From Pseudoxanthomonas sp. SE1 (GTDB lineage: Bacteria > Pseudomonadota > Gammaproteobacteria > Xanthomonadales > Xanthomonadaceae), in NCBI RefSeq assembly GCF_029542205.1, contig NZ_CP113783.1, forward strand, positions 983,001-1,047,000: a DNA stretch of 64,000 bases, read 5' to 3'. This document shows positions 36,422 through 44,581 of this stretch, one piece after another. A model generated the notes under the pieces. The model made no database searches, was not told the DNA's origin, and saw only the letters and a program-made list of their open reading frames with translations. Each line of letters starts with the position of its first letter. The first letter of the stretch is position 1. The position numbers and the translations under genes are program-made.

Positions 36422-36880
36422 TCAACTGGCGGCGACATGCACGGCGATGGGGCGCCTGCGCGTGTCGTCGGAGGAAGGGGGAGGGGTGATCATCTGGGCC
36501 AGCGTGAAGCCGCGCAGGGCGTCGGCCACCACGTCATTGATCAATCGCCAGTTGGCGCGGGCGCCACACTGGTGGGCGATGCCGCAGTGGCTTTCGCTCT
36601 GGCTGCACTCGGTCATGGCCAGCGGACCTTCCATGGCCTCGACGATCTCGACCAGGGTGATGTCGGCCGCGCCGCGGCTGAGGCGGTAGCCGCCGTGCAC
36701 GCCGCGCAGGCCTTCCACCAGCCCGGCCTGGGCCAGCGGCTTCAACACCTTGCTGACCGTGGGCGTCTCCAGGCCGGAATGCTCGGCCAGATCGGACGCG
36801 CTGAGCACTTCACCCGGCCGTGCGGCGAGCACGGTCAGGACCACGGTGGCGTAGTCGGTGAGCTTGGTGACACGGAGCAT
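36422..36880 (-). CDS. Rrf2-family SUF regulator (IscR/SufR-like)
   Basis: A 152-residue winged-helix regulator of the Rrf2 family. The DNA-binding part is MLRVTKLTDYATVVLTVLA to PTVSKVLKPLAQAGLVEGLRGVHGGYRLSR. A cluster-binding loop has three cysteines at 92, 99 and 105 (ECSQSESHCGIAHQC), close to the IscR pattern for a [2Fe-2S] cluster. It heads the SUF operon and probably represses it when cluster-loaded, lifting repression under iron limitation or oxidative stress. It is often annotated as the SUF system Fe-S cluster assembly regulator. Confidence 0.93.
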   Translation of the reverse strand: MLRVTKLTDYATVVLTVLAARPGEVLSASDLAEHSGLETPTVSKVLKPLAQAGLVEGLRGVHGGYRLSRGAADITLVEIVEAMEGPLAMTECSQSESHCGIAHQCGARANWRLINDVVADALRGFTLAQMITPPPSSDDTRRRPIAVHVAAS

Positions 36881-36896
36881 GGGGAGGCGGGTCTTG

Positions 36897-36938
36897 AAAA
36901 CGTACCGAAATTGTACGCTTTTGGCCCCCGAGGCTCAA
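36897..36938 (-). promoter_or_regulatory. SUF operon promoter with overlapping palindrome
   Basis: On the minus strand a -35 TTGAGC (36933-36938) and -10 TACAAT (36910-36915) are spaced by exactly 17 bp, 30 bp before the regulator start. An inverted repeat, AAAACGTAC at 36897-36905 with GTACGCTTTT at 36913-36922, covers the -10 region and is a good candidate autoregulatory operator for the Rrf2 protein. Confidence 0.75.
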
Positions 36939-37087
36939 ACCCCGACGGATTCCCCGTTCAGGCGTGCGGACGCGGGCTGACGAATGTCACCCGCGATGGC
37001 TGACGGCTGCGACTGATGCCGGGTGCGCCGGGTCGGGAAGATGGGCAGCGTCCACTCGCGGACAGCCTCTCTTCAAGGACACTTGCC

Positions 37088-37291
37088 ATGAACACGATCC
37101 ACGGTCACCCCGAATCCGCTCCCTCCCGTCACGGCCTGGACCAGGGCTTCCTGTGGCGTGTCCTGCTGGCCATCGGTGGCGTCTATCTGGCAGTGAAGCT
37201 GTTCCGCGGGCTGGGCCAGCTGTTCTGGACGCTGTTCGGCCTGGCGTTCGGCCTGTTCTGGATGGTCAGTGGCCGCGTGTTTCCGTGGTGA
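37088..37291 (+). CDS. small single-pass membrane protein
   Basis: A 67-residue frame (MNTIHGHPESAPSRHGLDQGF onward) with one or two hydrophobic helices (LLAIGGVYLAVKLF at about 26-39 and LFWTLFGLAFGLFWMV at about 45-60) rich in Phe and Gly. I start at the ATG at 37088; a longer frame to 37016 has no better support. It converges with the cytochrome gene at 37307. The family is not recognised. Small size and absence of motifs leave the function open; the composition is consistent with a real membrane protein. Confidence 0.6.
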   Translation: MNTIHGHPESAPSRHGLDQGFLWRVLLAIGGVYLAVKLFRGLGQLFWTLFGLAFGLFWMVSGRVFPW

Positions 37292-37306
37292 CGCCGCCAA
37301 CACCGT

Positions 37307-37846
37307 TCACTGGGCTGCGGCAGACGCTGCAGGCGGTTCCGGCAGCACCATGCCGAAGTAGGGCGGCGGCGGCGTCCTGCCCGGCGGCAGCGCCTCGGGC
37401 GCCGGCTGTCCTGCGGCGCCGAGTGCGTGCACGAAACGGTAGATCGCGCGACGGTCTTCCTCGCTCATGTCGCGCACGGCGAAGTCCGGCATGATCGGGC
37501 GGGTGCGCAGGTTGGCGCTGTATTCCAGCCATTGCGCCTCCGTCAGCTGCTGCATGCGCAGGCGCAGGTTGCTGGCGTACGTCGTGCCCCAAGGGCCGTG
37601 GAAACCCATCGGCGAACCCACCAGCCACCCCGCCTTGTCGACCTTGCCGCCCGATTCGGCATAGCCCGGCGTGTGGCAATCGTTGCAGCCGGCGATGCGG
37701 ACCAGGTATTCGCCGCGCGCGAGCAGATCGCCCGCCGGTGCCGACGGGGGCGGCGGCAAGCTTGCGACGGTACGCGTCGGGGTGGGTTGGCACGCGGCCA
37801 GGAACAGCAACGAGGCGGGCATCAGCAGGGCACGGACAGGGCGCAT
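37307..37846 (-). CDS. c-type cytochrome lipoprotein
   Basis: A 179-residue protein with a lipoprotein signal (MRPVRALLMPASLLFLAAC, lipobox LAAC) and a proline-rich linker, then one haem c site CNDCH in LVRIAGCNDCHTPGYAESGG (about residue 54). The distal methionine is probably in RTRPIMPDFAVRDMSEEDRRAIYRFVHAL. It is likely anchored to an envelope membrane and carries electrons in the periplasm. The longer frame to 37981 is an upstream extension without a signal peptide; the lipobox decided the start. Its redox partner is unknown. Confidence 0.88.
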   Translation of the reverse strand: MRPVRALLMPASLLFLAACQPTPTRTVASLPPPPSAPAGDLLARGEYLVRIAGCNDCHTPGYAESGGKVDKAGWLVGSPMGFHGPWGTTYASNLRLRMQQLTEAQWLEYSANLRTRPIMPDFAVRDMSEEDRRAIYRFVHALGAAGQPAPEALPPGRTPPPPYFGMVLPEPPAASAAAQ

Positions 37847-38004
37847 GGCGAGGGCAAATTGAAGGGAACCGGGCAAGGAACGCACCGCCCCGTGCGGACC
37901 GGCCATGTGTCGCGCGATGCCGTTCAGCGGCACGGAAGGTGGGAAACGCGGCGGCATTGGGCGAGAATCCCCCCTCCGCACTCCACTGCCTCCCTGGATA
38001 CCGC

Positions 38005-38478
38005 ATGCCCCGCAAGATCGAAGCCCGCCAATCCGACATCCATGGCAACGGCGTGTTCGCCATCGCCCCGATCGAGAAGGGCGAGCGCGTAGTGGAGTAC
38101 AAGGGCAAGCGCCGCACGCATGACGAAGTGGACGCCGACGACACCGGCGACGTGGATTCGGGCCACACGTTCCTGTTCACGCTCAACGACGATTACGTCA
38201 TCGACGCCAACCACAAGGGCAACAAGGCGCGCTGGATCAACCACAGCTGCGACCCCAACTGCGAAGCCGTGATCGAAGAGCACGACGGCAAGAACCGCAA
38301 GAAGGACAAGGTCTTCATCGAGGCGATCCGCGCGATCAAGCCCGGCGAGGAGCTGACCTACAACTACGGCATCACCCTGTCCGAACCGCACACCGCGCGC
38401 CTGAAGAAGATCTGGGCCTGCCGTTGCGGCAGCAGGAAGTGCACGGGCACGATGCTGCAGCCCAAGAAAGGCCGCTGA
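38005..38478 (+). CDS. SET-domain lysine methyltransferase-like protein
   Basis: A 157-residue protein that is almost entirely a SET domain, the fold of eukaryotic histone lysine methyltransferases. Key elements: HGNGVFAIAPIEKGERVVEY (start), RWINHSCDPNC (residues 76-86, cofactor-binding NHSC), GEELTYNYG (residues 114-122, catalytic Tyr), and a post-SET zinc site with C139, C141 and C146 (CRCGSRKC). All residues needed for S-adenosylmethionine-dependent lysine methylation appear present. Bacterial SET proteins occur in scattered lineages, so horizontal origin is possible. The substrate is unknown; a Lys-rich HU protein is encoded 6 kb away at 44634. Confidence 0.9.
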   Translation: MPRKIEARQSDIHGNGVFAIAPIEKGERVVEYKGKRRTHDEVDADDTGDVDSGHTFLFTLNDDYVIDANHKGNKARWINHSCDPNCEAVIEEHDGKNRKKDKVFIEAIRAIKPGEELTYNYGITLSEPHTARLKKIWACRCGSRKCTGTMLQPKKGR

Positions 38479-38591
38479 TCCCCATCAGGCACGGATGCCG
38501 CGGAAGGCCTGAGGGTTGAAATGACCGAAGGCAGGTGTCGCCCGTGTTTTCCGCCGCTAACGTGCGCGCACCGGACCACTCCCCAGCCTCC

Positions 38592-40802
38592 ATGACCCTG
38601 CCACGCCTGATCGGCCTGCTTGCCCTGGCCTTGCCCTGCGCCTCCGTCCACGCCGTCGAGATCGATGGCCGCGTCGATCCTGCCGAATGGCAGGGTGCGC
38701 ACCACGTCACCGACTTCCGCAAGACCCAGCCGCTGACCGGCGAGCCGGGTTCGTTGCCCACCGAGTCCTGGATACTGGCCACGCCGGACGGCCTGGCCAT
38801 CGCGTTCCGCAACACGCACCCTGCCGGCGTGCCGCGGACGCGGCAGAAGGTGCAGCGCGATTTCGACGAACAGGTCGACCGCGTCAATGCGTTCATCGAT
38901 TTCGATGGCGATGGGCGCACCGGCTATGCGTTCACCGTCAGCTCCACCGGTGGCATCGCCGACGAGGTCATCACCAACGAAAACCAGTTCAACAGCGACT
39001 GGGACGGCCAGTGGCGGCATGCGGTCGGTGAAGACGAACAGGGCTGGAGCGTCGAACTGCTGATCCCGTGGCATACCGCGCCGATGCGCGATGGCACCGA
39101 CGGACAGCGCACGCTGAAAGTGTTCCTGGCGCGCGTGATCGGCGTGACCGGCGAGCGCATGGCCTGGCCGAGCGCCAGTTTCGAGCGCCCGCGCTTCATG
39201 TCCGATTTCGCGTCCGTCACCGTGCCGCGTTACGACCAGTCGCTGCTGGCGCTGACGCCGTATGTGTCGGGCCTGTACGACAACGTGGGCCGGCGCAGCG
39301 ACTTCAACGGCGGTGCGGACGTGTTCTGGAAGCCCAACGGGCGCTTCCAGCTCACCGCCACGGTGAACCCGGACTTCGGCCAGGTGGAGGCGGACGACCT
39401 GGTGGTGAACTTCAGCGCCACCGAGACCTTCATCAGCGACAAGCGACCGTTCTTCACCGAGAACCAGGGCATCTTCGAGCTGACCACGCCGTCGGACGAC
39501 AGCCAGCAGCTGTACACGCGTCGCGTGGGCAGCACGGGCGACATCACCGCGGCGCTGAAATTGAACGGCAGCCTGGGCAAGGCGAACTACGGCCTGTTCT
39601 CGGCCGACGAGGATGGCGAGTACGGAAGGAGCTTCCACGCGCTGCGCGTGGTGCGCGATTTCGACAAGCAGAACCTCGGCGCCATGCTGACCCGCGTGGA
39701 GCAGGACGCCACCGACCGCGAGGCCACCGTGCTGGGCGTGGACCACAACTGGCGGCCGACGGCGCGCTGGAACATCCGCAGCCGTCTGCTGGGCAGCCGC
39801 ATCGATCAGGCCGGGGATCGCGTGCAGGACCTGGGTGCGACGGTGTGGGCCGACTATGAAATGGACGATGGCTGGCGCCAGCAGTGGATCGCCATGCACT
39901 TCGGCAACGACCTGCAGATCAACGACTTCGGCTATCTCTCCCGCAACAGCACCAACTACCTGCATTGGGAAGTCCGCAAGCGGTTCACCGGTCTGCCGGA
40001 TGCCTCGCGTTACTCATCCAAGGACTGGCGCTGGCGGGTGAGCAGCAGCCACAACAACCACGGCGACAAGCTCAACGACCAGTTCCGGATGAGCCGCGAG
40101 GGCCAGTTGCGCAACGGCAGTTACGAATACGCCCAGATCAACGTCAACAGCGCGGGCCTGAGCGACATGCTGCTGCGTGGCAACGGCGTGGTGCGGCTGC
40201 CGGCGAACTTCAACACGTACTTCGAGTACGAGCGGCCGCGCAAGGGCGACTGGGCGCACGAAACGGAGTTGGAAACCTTCACCGGCGGCCTGGCCGGCAA
40301 TCGCAAGCTGGGCGCGGGCGCCGGATACACCGTCACCTACTTCATCAATGATGCCTTCAGCATCTACGCCGGTGGCTACGCGCTGTACACCCCCGACTGG
40401 CTGGTGTGGCAACGCGAGGACCTGGTGGGCGGCTTCAAGCGACGGCAGTTCGATCTCAGCGCCGGCCTGGACTGGGTGGTCGATGACCGCCACGAACTGC
40501 GGGTGAAGATGCAGGCCATCGCGCTGGACGCCCGCGTGCAGGATGCCTGGCGCTTCGATCCGCAGGGCTACGCGCTGGCGGCGACCGACACGGTGGAGGA
40601 CTTCAGCGTGCGCAACCTGGGGTTCCAGGTGCGCTACCGCTACGAACTGGCGCCGCTGTCCTACCTGTACGTGGTCTATGCCCGCGGTGGCTACGAGCAG
40701 CGCACCGGCACCGAAGGGGTGGAGGACCTGCTGCAGGACAGCTTCCGCCTGCGCGACGACGAGCAACTGGTGGTGAAGCTGAGTTACCGCTTCGAGATAT
40801 GA
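38592..40802 (+). CDS. DUF5916 protein with N-terminal carbohydrate-binding-like domain
   Basis: A 736-residue exported protein: signal peptide MTLPRLIGLLALALPCASVHA, then a CBM9/DOMON-like domain starting VEIDGRVDPAEWQGAHHV (about residues 22-190), and a C-terminal beta-rich region of the DUF5916 type (LTATVNPDFGQVEADDLVVNFSATETFISDKRPFF) that looks like an outer-membrane barrel, ending KLSYRFEI. I use the ATG at 38592; a GTG at 38535 would add 19 residues before the signal peptide. The family is linked to outer-membrane or secreted functions of unknown detail. Confidence 0.82.
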   Translation: MTLPRLIGLLALALPCASVHAVEIDGRVDPAEWQGAHHVTDFRKTQPLTGEPGSLPTESWILATPDGLAIAFRNTHPAGVPRTRQKVQRDFDEQVDRVNAFIDFDGDGRTGYAFTVSSTGGIADEVITNENQFNSDWDGQWRHAVGEDEQGWSVELLIPWHTAPMRDGTDGQRTLKVFLARVIGVTGERMAWPSASFERPRFMSDFASVTVPRYDQSLLALTPYVSGLYDNVGRRSDFNGGADVFWKPNGRFQLTATVNPDFGQVEADDLVVNFSATETFISDKRPFFTENQGIFELTTPSDDSQQLYTRRVGSTGDITAALKLNGSLGKANYGLFSADEDGEYGRSFHALRVVRDFDKQNLGAMLTRVEQDATDREATVLGVDHNWRPTARWNIRSRLLGSRIDQAGDRVQDLGATVWADYEMDDGWRQQWIAMHFGNDLQINDFGYLSRNSTNYLHWEVRKRFTGLPDASRYSSKDWRWRVSSSHNNHGDKLNDQFRMSREGQLRNGSYEYAQINVNSAGLSDMLLRGNGVVRLPANFNTYFEYERPRKGDWAHETELETFTGGLAGNRKLGAGAGYTVTYFINDAFSIYAGGYALYTPDWLVWQREDLVGGFKRRQFDLSAGLDWVVDDRHELRVKMQAIALDARVQDAWRFDPQGYALAATDTVEDFSVRNLGFQVRYRYELAPLSYLYVVYARGGYEQRTGTEGVEDLLQDSFRLRDDEQLVVKLSYRFEI

Positions 40803-40821
40803 GGTCGCCGCCGCCTTCAGG

Positions 40822-41215
40822 TGGCGCGCAAGGCCTGGATTCCGGGCCGTGAGTATCGGGAGCCTTGCGCGCGAGGTTCCTGGGCTGGCGCGCGACGCGC
40901 CACGGCTCGTGCGCCACTGACGGGAATGTCGCGGGCGGGTTTCCGCGACTTGCGCGCAGGACTCTGCGTCTCGCGTGCCGGTATCGGGAGTCTCGCTCAC
41001 GAGTCTCAGGATCTTGCGCGCAAGGCTCCGCGACTCGTGTGTGGGCAGGCATGGCCTTGCGCCCGGGTTCCGGCAGCTTGCGCGCGCGTCTTCGCGACCC
41101 ATGGCTCGGTATCGGCGCCTTGCACGCAAGTGTCTGCTGCTTGCGGATGGGACTCAGAAGGTCGCGCGCAAGCCCCGAGGAGTCGCAGGCGAGTCTCCGG
41201 ACCCTGCGGATCTCC
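40822..41215. repeat. degenerate 21-22 bp tandem repeats
   Basis: The 425-bp gap between two converging genes is filled with decayed copies of a 21-22 bp unit resembling CTTGCGCGCAAGGCTCCGCGA. At least ten units can be read, for example near 41013, 41056, 41078, 41117 and 41139. The core CTTGCGCGCAAG (41013-41024) is a perfect 12-bp palindrome. The array creates long artificial open frames on both strands and holds no convincing gene. Confidence 0.7.
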
Positions 41216-41227
41216 GTCAGGCCGGCT

Positions 41228-41785
41228 TCACGGCGTCGCGGCCGGCGCCAGCCGCAGTTCCACGTGGCCGTCGTTGATCCGCAGCGAGTCCGCGCCCAAC
41301 GGGCCGGGTGCCTGGGCCAGATCCGCTTCGGTGAGCGTGTAGAGCGGCCGGGTGCGGGCGTACTCGCCGATCAGCTCCTGCAGGACCTCGCGCGAGCCGC
41401 CGGGCAGGCCGCGACCGGCGGCGCCGGTGCCCAGGTGTTCGATCCGCGGATCCACCAGGTGCAGGCCGCGGGTGCCGGGGTCGTAGCGCAGTCCGCTGCT
41501 GACCACTACGTTGCCGTTCTCCAGGCGTTCGCCCGTGGCCAGCGCGATGTCGTAGTCCATCTGCAACGTCAGCCGTTCACCGGGCGAGGGAATGCGCACA
41601 TCCGGATCGCTCAGCGTGAGCGATGCGAAGCCTTCCAATAGCGATTGTTCCATCGGGAAACCGGCACGCGCCGCCGTCTGCAGCTGGGCGGCGTTGAAGC
41701 GCAGCACGCTGCCGGTATCGGCCATGGCGATGGTGGACAGGGCGAGCAGGGCGATCAGCGCGACGCGCGAGAGCAGGTTCTTCAT
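41228..41785 (-). CDS. DUF1439 exported protein, copy 2
   Basis: A 185-residue periplasmic protein with signal peptide (MKNLLSRVALIALLALSTIAMA) and the DUF1439 body: FNAAQLQTAARAGFPMEQSL, SDPDVRIPSPGERLTLQMDYDIALATG, PRIEHLG and REVLQELIGEYARTRPLYTL. Related YceB-type proteins are lipoproteins, but this copy lacks a lipobox and should be soluble. It is 9 bp from the paralogue at 41795 on the same strand. The family resembles SRPBCC/lipid-binding-like beta sheets, and its function is not established. It may act with its neighbour. Confidence 0.85.
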   Translation of the reverse strand: MKNLLSRVALIALLALSTIAMADTGSVLRFNAAQLQTAARAGFPMEQSLLEGFASLTLSDPDVRIPSPGERLTLQMDYDIALATGERLENGNVVVSSGLRYDPGTRGLHLVDPRIEHLGTGAAGRGLPGGSREVLQELIGEYARTRPLYTLTEADLAQAPGPLGADSLRINDGHVELRLAPAATP

Positions 41786-41794
41786 GGGCGTGCC

Positions 41795-42364
41795 TTATTG
41801 CAGGTGGATGACCACGCGGCCGTCTTCGATCAGCGTGCTGCCGATCCGCTTGCTGGCCGGCAGGCGCCGCAAGGTGTCGCTGTCGATCCGGTAGACCGGT
41901 TCGGAGCGGGCGTACTCGGCCAGCACCGTGTTGACCAGCTGGCGCGTGCCGCCGGACATCAGCGAGCCGGAGCCGGGCACGTCGACCGACAGGATTTCAG
42001 GGTTGTCCAGGTGCAGGCCCTGGGTGGCGGGGTCGTAGCGCAGGCGGCTGGCCAGTGCGAAATGGCCGCGGCTGACATCGCGTGCGCCCAGTGCGCTCAC
42101 CCCGATGTCGAAATCCAGACGCAGGCGATCATCGCCCGACGGAATGCTGAGGCGCGGATTGGTGAGCGTGGCCGATACCAGCCCGCCCAGCTTGTCGAAC
42201 TCGCGCGGGAAGCTGTGGTTGAGGTAGCGCTGCAGCTGCGGCTGGGTGAAATTGATCTGGTTACCCAACAGGCCGGTGACCGTGTTGAGGGTCTCGCAGC
42301 CGGCGAGGGCGAGCGCGGTGGTACCGGCGAGGGCGGCGACCAGGAAGCGGCGGCGGGTACGCAT
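41795..42364 (-). CDS. DUF1439 lipoprotein, copy 1
   Basis: A 189-residue lipoprotein with signal peptide MRTRRRFLVAALAGTTALALAGC (lipobox LAGC, Cys about residue 23). It has the same DUF1439 core as the next gene: FTQPQLQRYLNHSFPREFDKLG, RLSIPSGDDRLRLDFDIGVSALG, PEILSVD and RQLVNTVLAEYARSEPVYRI. I chose the start MRTRRRF at 42364 because the lipobox fits; the longer frame to 42481 is an extension. Together the pair looks like a duplicated YceB-like unit. Confidence 0.87.
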   Translation of the reverse strand: MRTRRRFLVAALAGTTALALAGCETLNTVTGLLGNQINFTQPQLQRYLNHSFPREFDKLGGLVSATLTNPRLSIPSGDDRLRLDFDIGVSALGARDVSRGHFALASRLRYDPATQGLHLDNPEILSVDVPGSGSLMSGGTRQLVNTVLAEYARSEPVYRIDSDTLRRLPASKRIGSTLIEDGRVVIHLQ

Positions 42365-42417
42365 GGGAAGCTCCGTGACGGGTCGCCGCACCTTAGCCGG
42401 CGCCGCCTGTCCGAAGG

Positions 42418-42747
42418 CTAACCGGCGAGTGCGGGATCCTGCTGGAATCGTTGCTTGCGTTCGGCCGTGTAGTGCCACCACGGCACCGGTCCGCTGCCTT
42501 CCATGAAGCGCACGGCGGCGATGAAGCAGTCGCAGAGGCAGGGATCGTGACGCTGGCCGGTGGTTTCGTTCACGCGCCGGTAGAGTGCGAAGGGATCCTG
42601 GCCGACAAGCCCCTGCGGCCGGGCGATGCCGATGCCACGCAGGTCGGCGGCGATGGACGGCCCGATATTGGGGATGTCCTCGAGTACGCGCGCGTCGTCG
42701 GCATGGCGTGCTTTCCTCGACGCAGGCTGGCGCGGGATGGGCGGCAT
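42418..42747 (-). CDS. helix-hairpin-helix protein of the Cdd1 (pathogenicity locus) family
   Basis: A 109-residue protein. The N-terminal half has a helix-hairpin-helix motif, VLEDIPNIGPSIAADLRGIGIARPQGLVGQDPFALY (about residues 21-56), which often binds DNA without sequence specificity. The C-terminal half has conserved RHDPCLCDCFIAAVRFMEG and PWWHYTAERKQR typical of Cdd1/PF11731 proteins. The Cys-rich patch is conserved and may bind metal. The role is unknown. It ends 53 bp before the DUF1439 lipoprotein gene, and its own start lies 1 bp from the stop of the DUF3861 gene upstream. Confidence 0.85.
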   Translation of the reverse strand: MPPIPRQPASRKARHADDARVLEDIPNIGPSIAADLRGIGIARPQGLVGQDPFALYRRVNETTGQRHDPCLCDCFIAAVRFMEGSGPVPWWHYTAERKQRFQQDPALAG

Positions 42748-42748
42748 G

Positions 42749-43060
42749 TCAGCCTGCGTCGCGACCGCGCTCCTTCAGCGATGCGATGAATTCGCCCATG
42801 TGCGGGCGCAATGGCGCGAACAGGTCGTCGGCGTCCTTGCGATGATCCAGCATCAGGCCGCTGAGCAGCTTGGTGCCGACGACCAGCGCAGCGCGCTCGT
42901 CGCCGCTGAGGCCGCGCTGGCGCTGGAGCTTTTCCAGGATGCGCATCCAGTCGTCGTGGCAGGCGTGTTCGAACTCGATGGTGCAACGGCCGTTGCATTG
43001 CAGGCCATCGTCTTCGATGGGGGTGACGGTGATGCGGTAGCGATGGGTGGTGTTGGGCAT
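42749..43060 (-). CDS. DUF3861 protein
   Basis: A 103-residue cytoplasmic protein of the DUF3861 family, with YRITVTPIEDDGLQCNGRCTIEFEHACHDDWMRILEKLQ and a helical C-terminus GDERAALVVGTKLLSGLMLDHRKDADDLFAPLRPHMGEF. No catalytic pattern is visible. It is just upstream of the HhH protein gene on the same strand (1 bp between), so the two are cotranscribed. Function unknown. Confidence 0.82.
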   Translation of the reverse strand: MPNTTHRYRITVTPIEDDGLQCNGRCTIEFEHACHDDWMRILEKLQRQRGLSGDERAALVVGTKLLSGLMLDHRKDADDLFAPLRPHMGEFIASLKERGRDAG

Positions 43061-43170
43061 GGCGGCGGGCGCGGGAGCGCGGTGGGGACCAAGGCCAAGA
43101 TAGGCCCGTGTGCGCAGTGGAACGAGGGCTGCTGTCGCGATGGACTGTTCTGCCGGTTCGTGTCGTTCAG

Positions 43171-43737
43171 TCAGCGCGGGCGTGTGTCCGCGGCGGCCTT
43201 GAACAGCGGCAGCGGATCGTAGGCGCCCTGTTCGCCATAGATGCCGTAGTGCAGGTGCGGCGGCGTGCCCTGCGCGTTGCCGGTGGTGCCGACGTAGCCC
43301 AGCACATCGCCGGGCTGGACGACGTGTCCGGTGGACAGATCGTCGGCCCAGCCGTCCAGGTGGGCGTAGTAGTGGCGTTCACGGCCGGGGCCGAGCACCC
43401 ACACCTGCTTTCCGCCGAGTCCGCTGTCGCGAACCGACACCACCACGCCGCGCGTGGCGCTGACGATCGGCGTGCCACGCTTGGCGAAGATGTCCACGCC
43501 CTGGTGGGTACGGTCGCTGCCGCGCGGGGCGCCGAACGTGTCCGCGATCTGTCGTGCGCGCACGCCCTGCACGGGCACCGGGAGTTCGCTCGGCGGCGTT
43601 GCACGCGAGATGTCCCACAGCATGCGCGCCGACGCCATGAATGGCCGGCCCCACGCCCAGGCAAGCAGCACGGCCAGCGCCGCCAGCCACAGCAGCGACC
43701 AGGCGAGGCGGCGCAAACGGCGCGCGGTCGGTCGCAT
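43171..43737 (-). CDS. M23 family metallopeptidase
   Basis: A 188-residue single-pass membrane protein (helix at about residues 10-30) with a LytM/M23 domain. Zinc-site motifs are HQGVDIF (first His and Asp, about residues 78-84), HYYAHLD and the final PHLHYG, giving the H-x-x-x-D...H-x-H pattern. It is probably anchored in the inner membrane and acts on peptidoglycan in the periplasm as a DD-endopeptidase or as an activator of amidases. All zinc ligands are present, so it is likely catalytically active rather than an EnvC-like regulator. It lies 8 bp from the DUF533 gene. Confidence 0.9.
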   Translation of the reverse strand: MRPTARRLRRLAWSLLWLAALAVLLAWAWGRPFMASARMLWDISRATPPSELPVPVQGVRARQIADTFGAPRGSDRTHQGVDIFAKRGTPIVSATRGVVVSVRDSGLGGKQVWVLGPGRERHYYAHLDGWADDLSTGHVVQPGDVLGYVGTTGNAQGTPPHLHYGIYGEQGAYDPLPLFKAAADTRPR

Positions 43738-43745
43738 GGCGCCGG

Positions 43746-44384
43746 TCAGGGCAATGCGGGCGGCTGCGGCTGCGAGAGTTGGTGTTCGAGCTGTGCCTTC
43801 AGTGACGGATCGAGCTTCAGCTGCTTGGCCAGTTCATCCAGGTAGGCGCGCTCCATGAAGCTCTGATCGTCGGCGACCATCAGGCTGGCGAGATACATTT
43901 CGGAGGCGATTTCGGGCGTGCTGGCCGAACGCGCCACCTCGACCGGATCCAGTGGCTTCTCCAGTTCCGCATGCAGCCACTGCTGCAGTTCGCCGTCGTT
44001 GCTGATGCGGGCGAACTCGCCCTCGATCACCTGGCGTTCGCGCGCATCGATGTGGCCATCCGCCTTTGCTGCGGCAACCAGCGCCTTCAGGATGGCCTGG
44101 CTGTGCAGTTCGGCCTGCGGCGGAGGCAGGCGATCCACGGTCTGCGGGCCGGCGCCGGCGGCGAAGCCACCCTGTTGCTGCTTGTAGTCCCCGTAGGCCT
44201 TGTACGCCATCACACCGATGGCCGCCAGGCCGCCGTAGGTGGCCAGCTTGCGCGTGGTCTTGTTCTTTCCCAGCAACAGGCCGAGCGCGCCGCCGGTGAT
44301 CGCACCCTTGCCGAAGTCGGCATTGAGCAGGCTGCCGCCGTTGGAGGATTTCAGCAGATGGTCGAGGAAGCCCTGGATCTTCAT
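43746..44384 (-). CDS. DUF533 (TerB-like) inner-membrane protein
   Basis: A 212-residue protein: GKGAITGGALGLLLGKNKTTRKLATYGGLAAIGVMAYKAYGDY gives a glycine-rich membrane segment at about residues 25-66, followed by a TerB-like helical domain (ILKALVAAAKADGHIDARERQVIEGEFARI) with the acidic A-D-G-x-I-D motif that binds metal in this fold. Such proteins are described as related to tellurite resistance but their function is unclear. I start at the ATG at 44384; the longer frame to 44597 is an extension. It is in the same leftward run as the M23 peptidase gene. Confidence 0.85.
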   Translation of the reverse strand: MKIQGFLDHLLKSSNGGSLLNADFGKGAITGGALGLLLGKNKTTRKLATYGGLAAIGVMAYKAYGDYKQQQGGFAAGAGPQTVDRLPPPQAELHSQAILKALVAAAKADGHIDARERQVIEGEFARISNDGELQQWLHAELEKPLDPVEVARSASTPEIASEMYLASLMVADDQSFMERAYLDELAKQLKLDPSLKAQLEHQLSQPQPPALP

Positions 44385-44581
44385 GCGTTGCGTACCGGGT
44401 TGGAGGAAGGACAGCAATAGAGCTGCGGGCGACGCCGGACGATCACAAGGGTGACCGATGGCACGCCGCGCCGTGGGCAAGCGGCGGCAGCTGTCGTGCC
44501 CGGCAGCGCGCCGTGCGATCGCCGCGCAGAGCGGCGGTACGTCCTGGGCGGGAGGCGCGCGCTGGATGATGTGCCGCAAAA

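Noticed and set aside
40822..41215. CRISPR array
   Set aside because: Repeats are adjacent with no unique spacers of constant length, highly degenerate, and no cas genes are nearby.
40821..41641. Open frames through the 21-bp repeat tract (for example 40821-41342, 40865-41641 and the minus-strand 40014-41129)
   Set aside because: The 21-bp period keeps frames open without coding; they also run over DUF5916 or DUF1439 genes, and the peptides show only repeat-derived Cys/Ala/Arg patterns.
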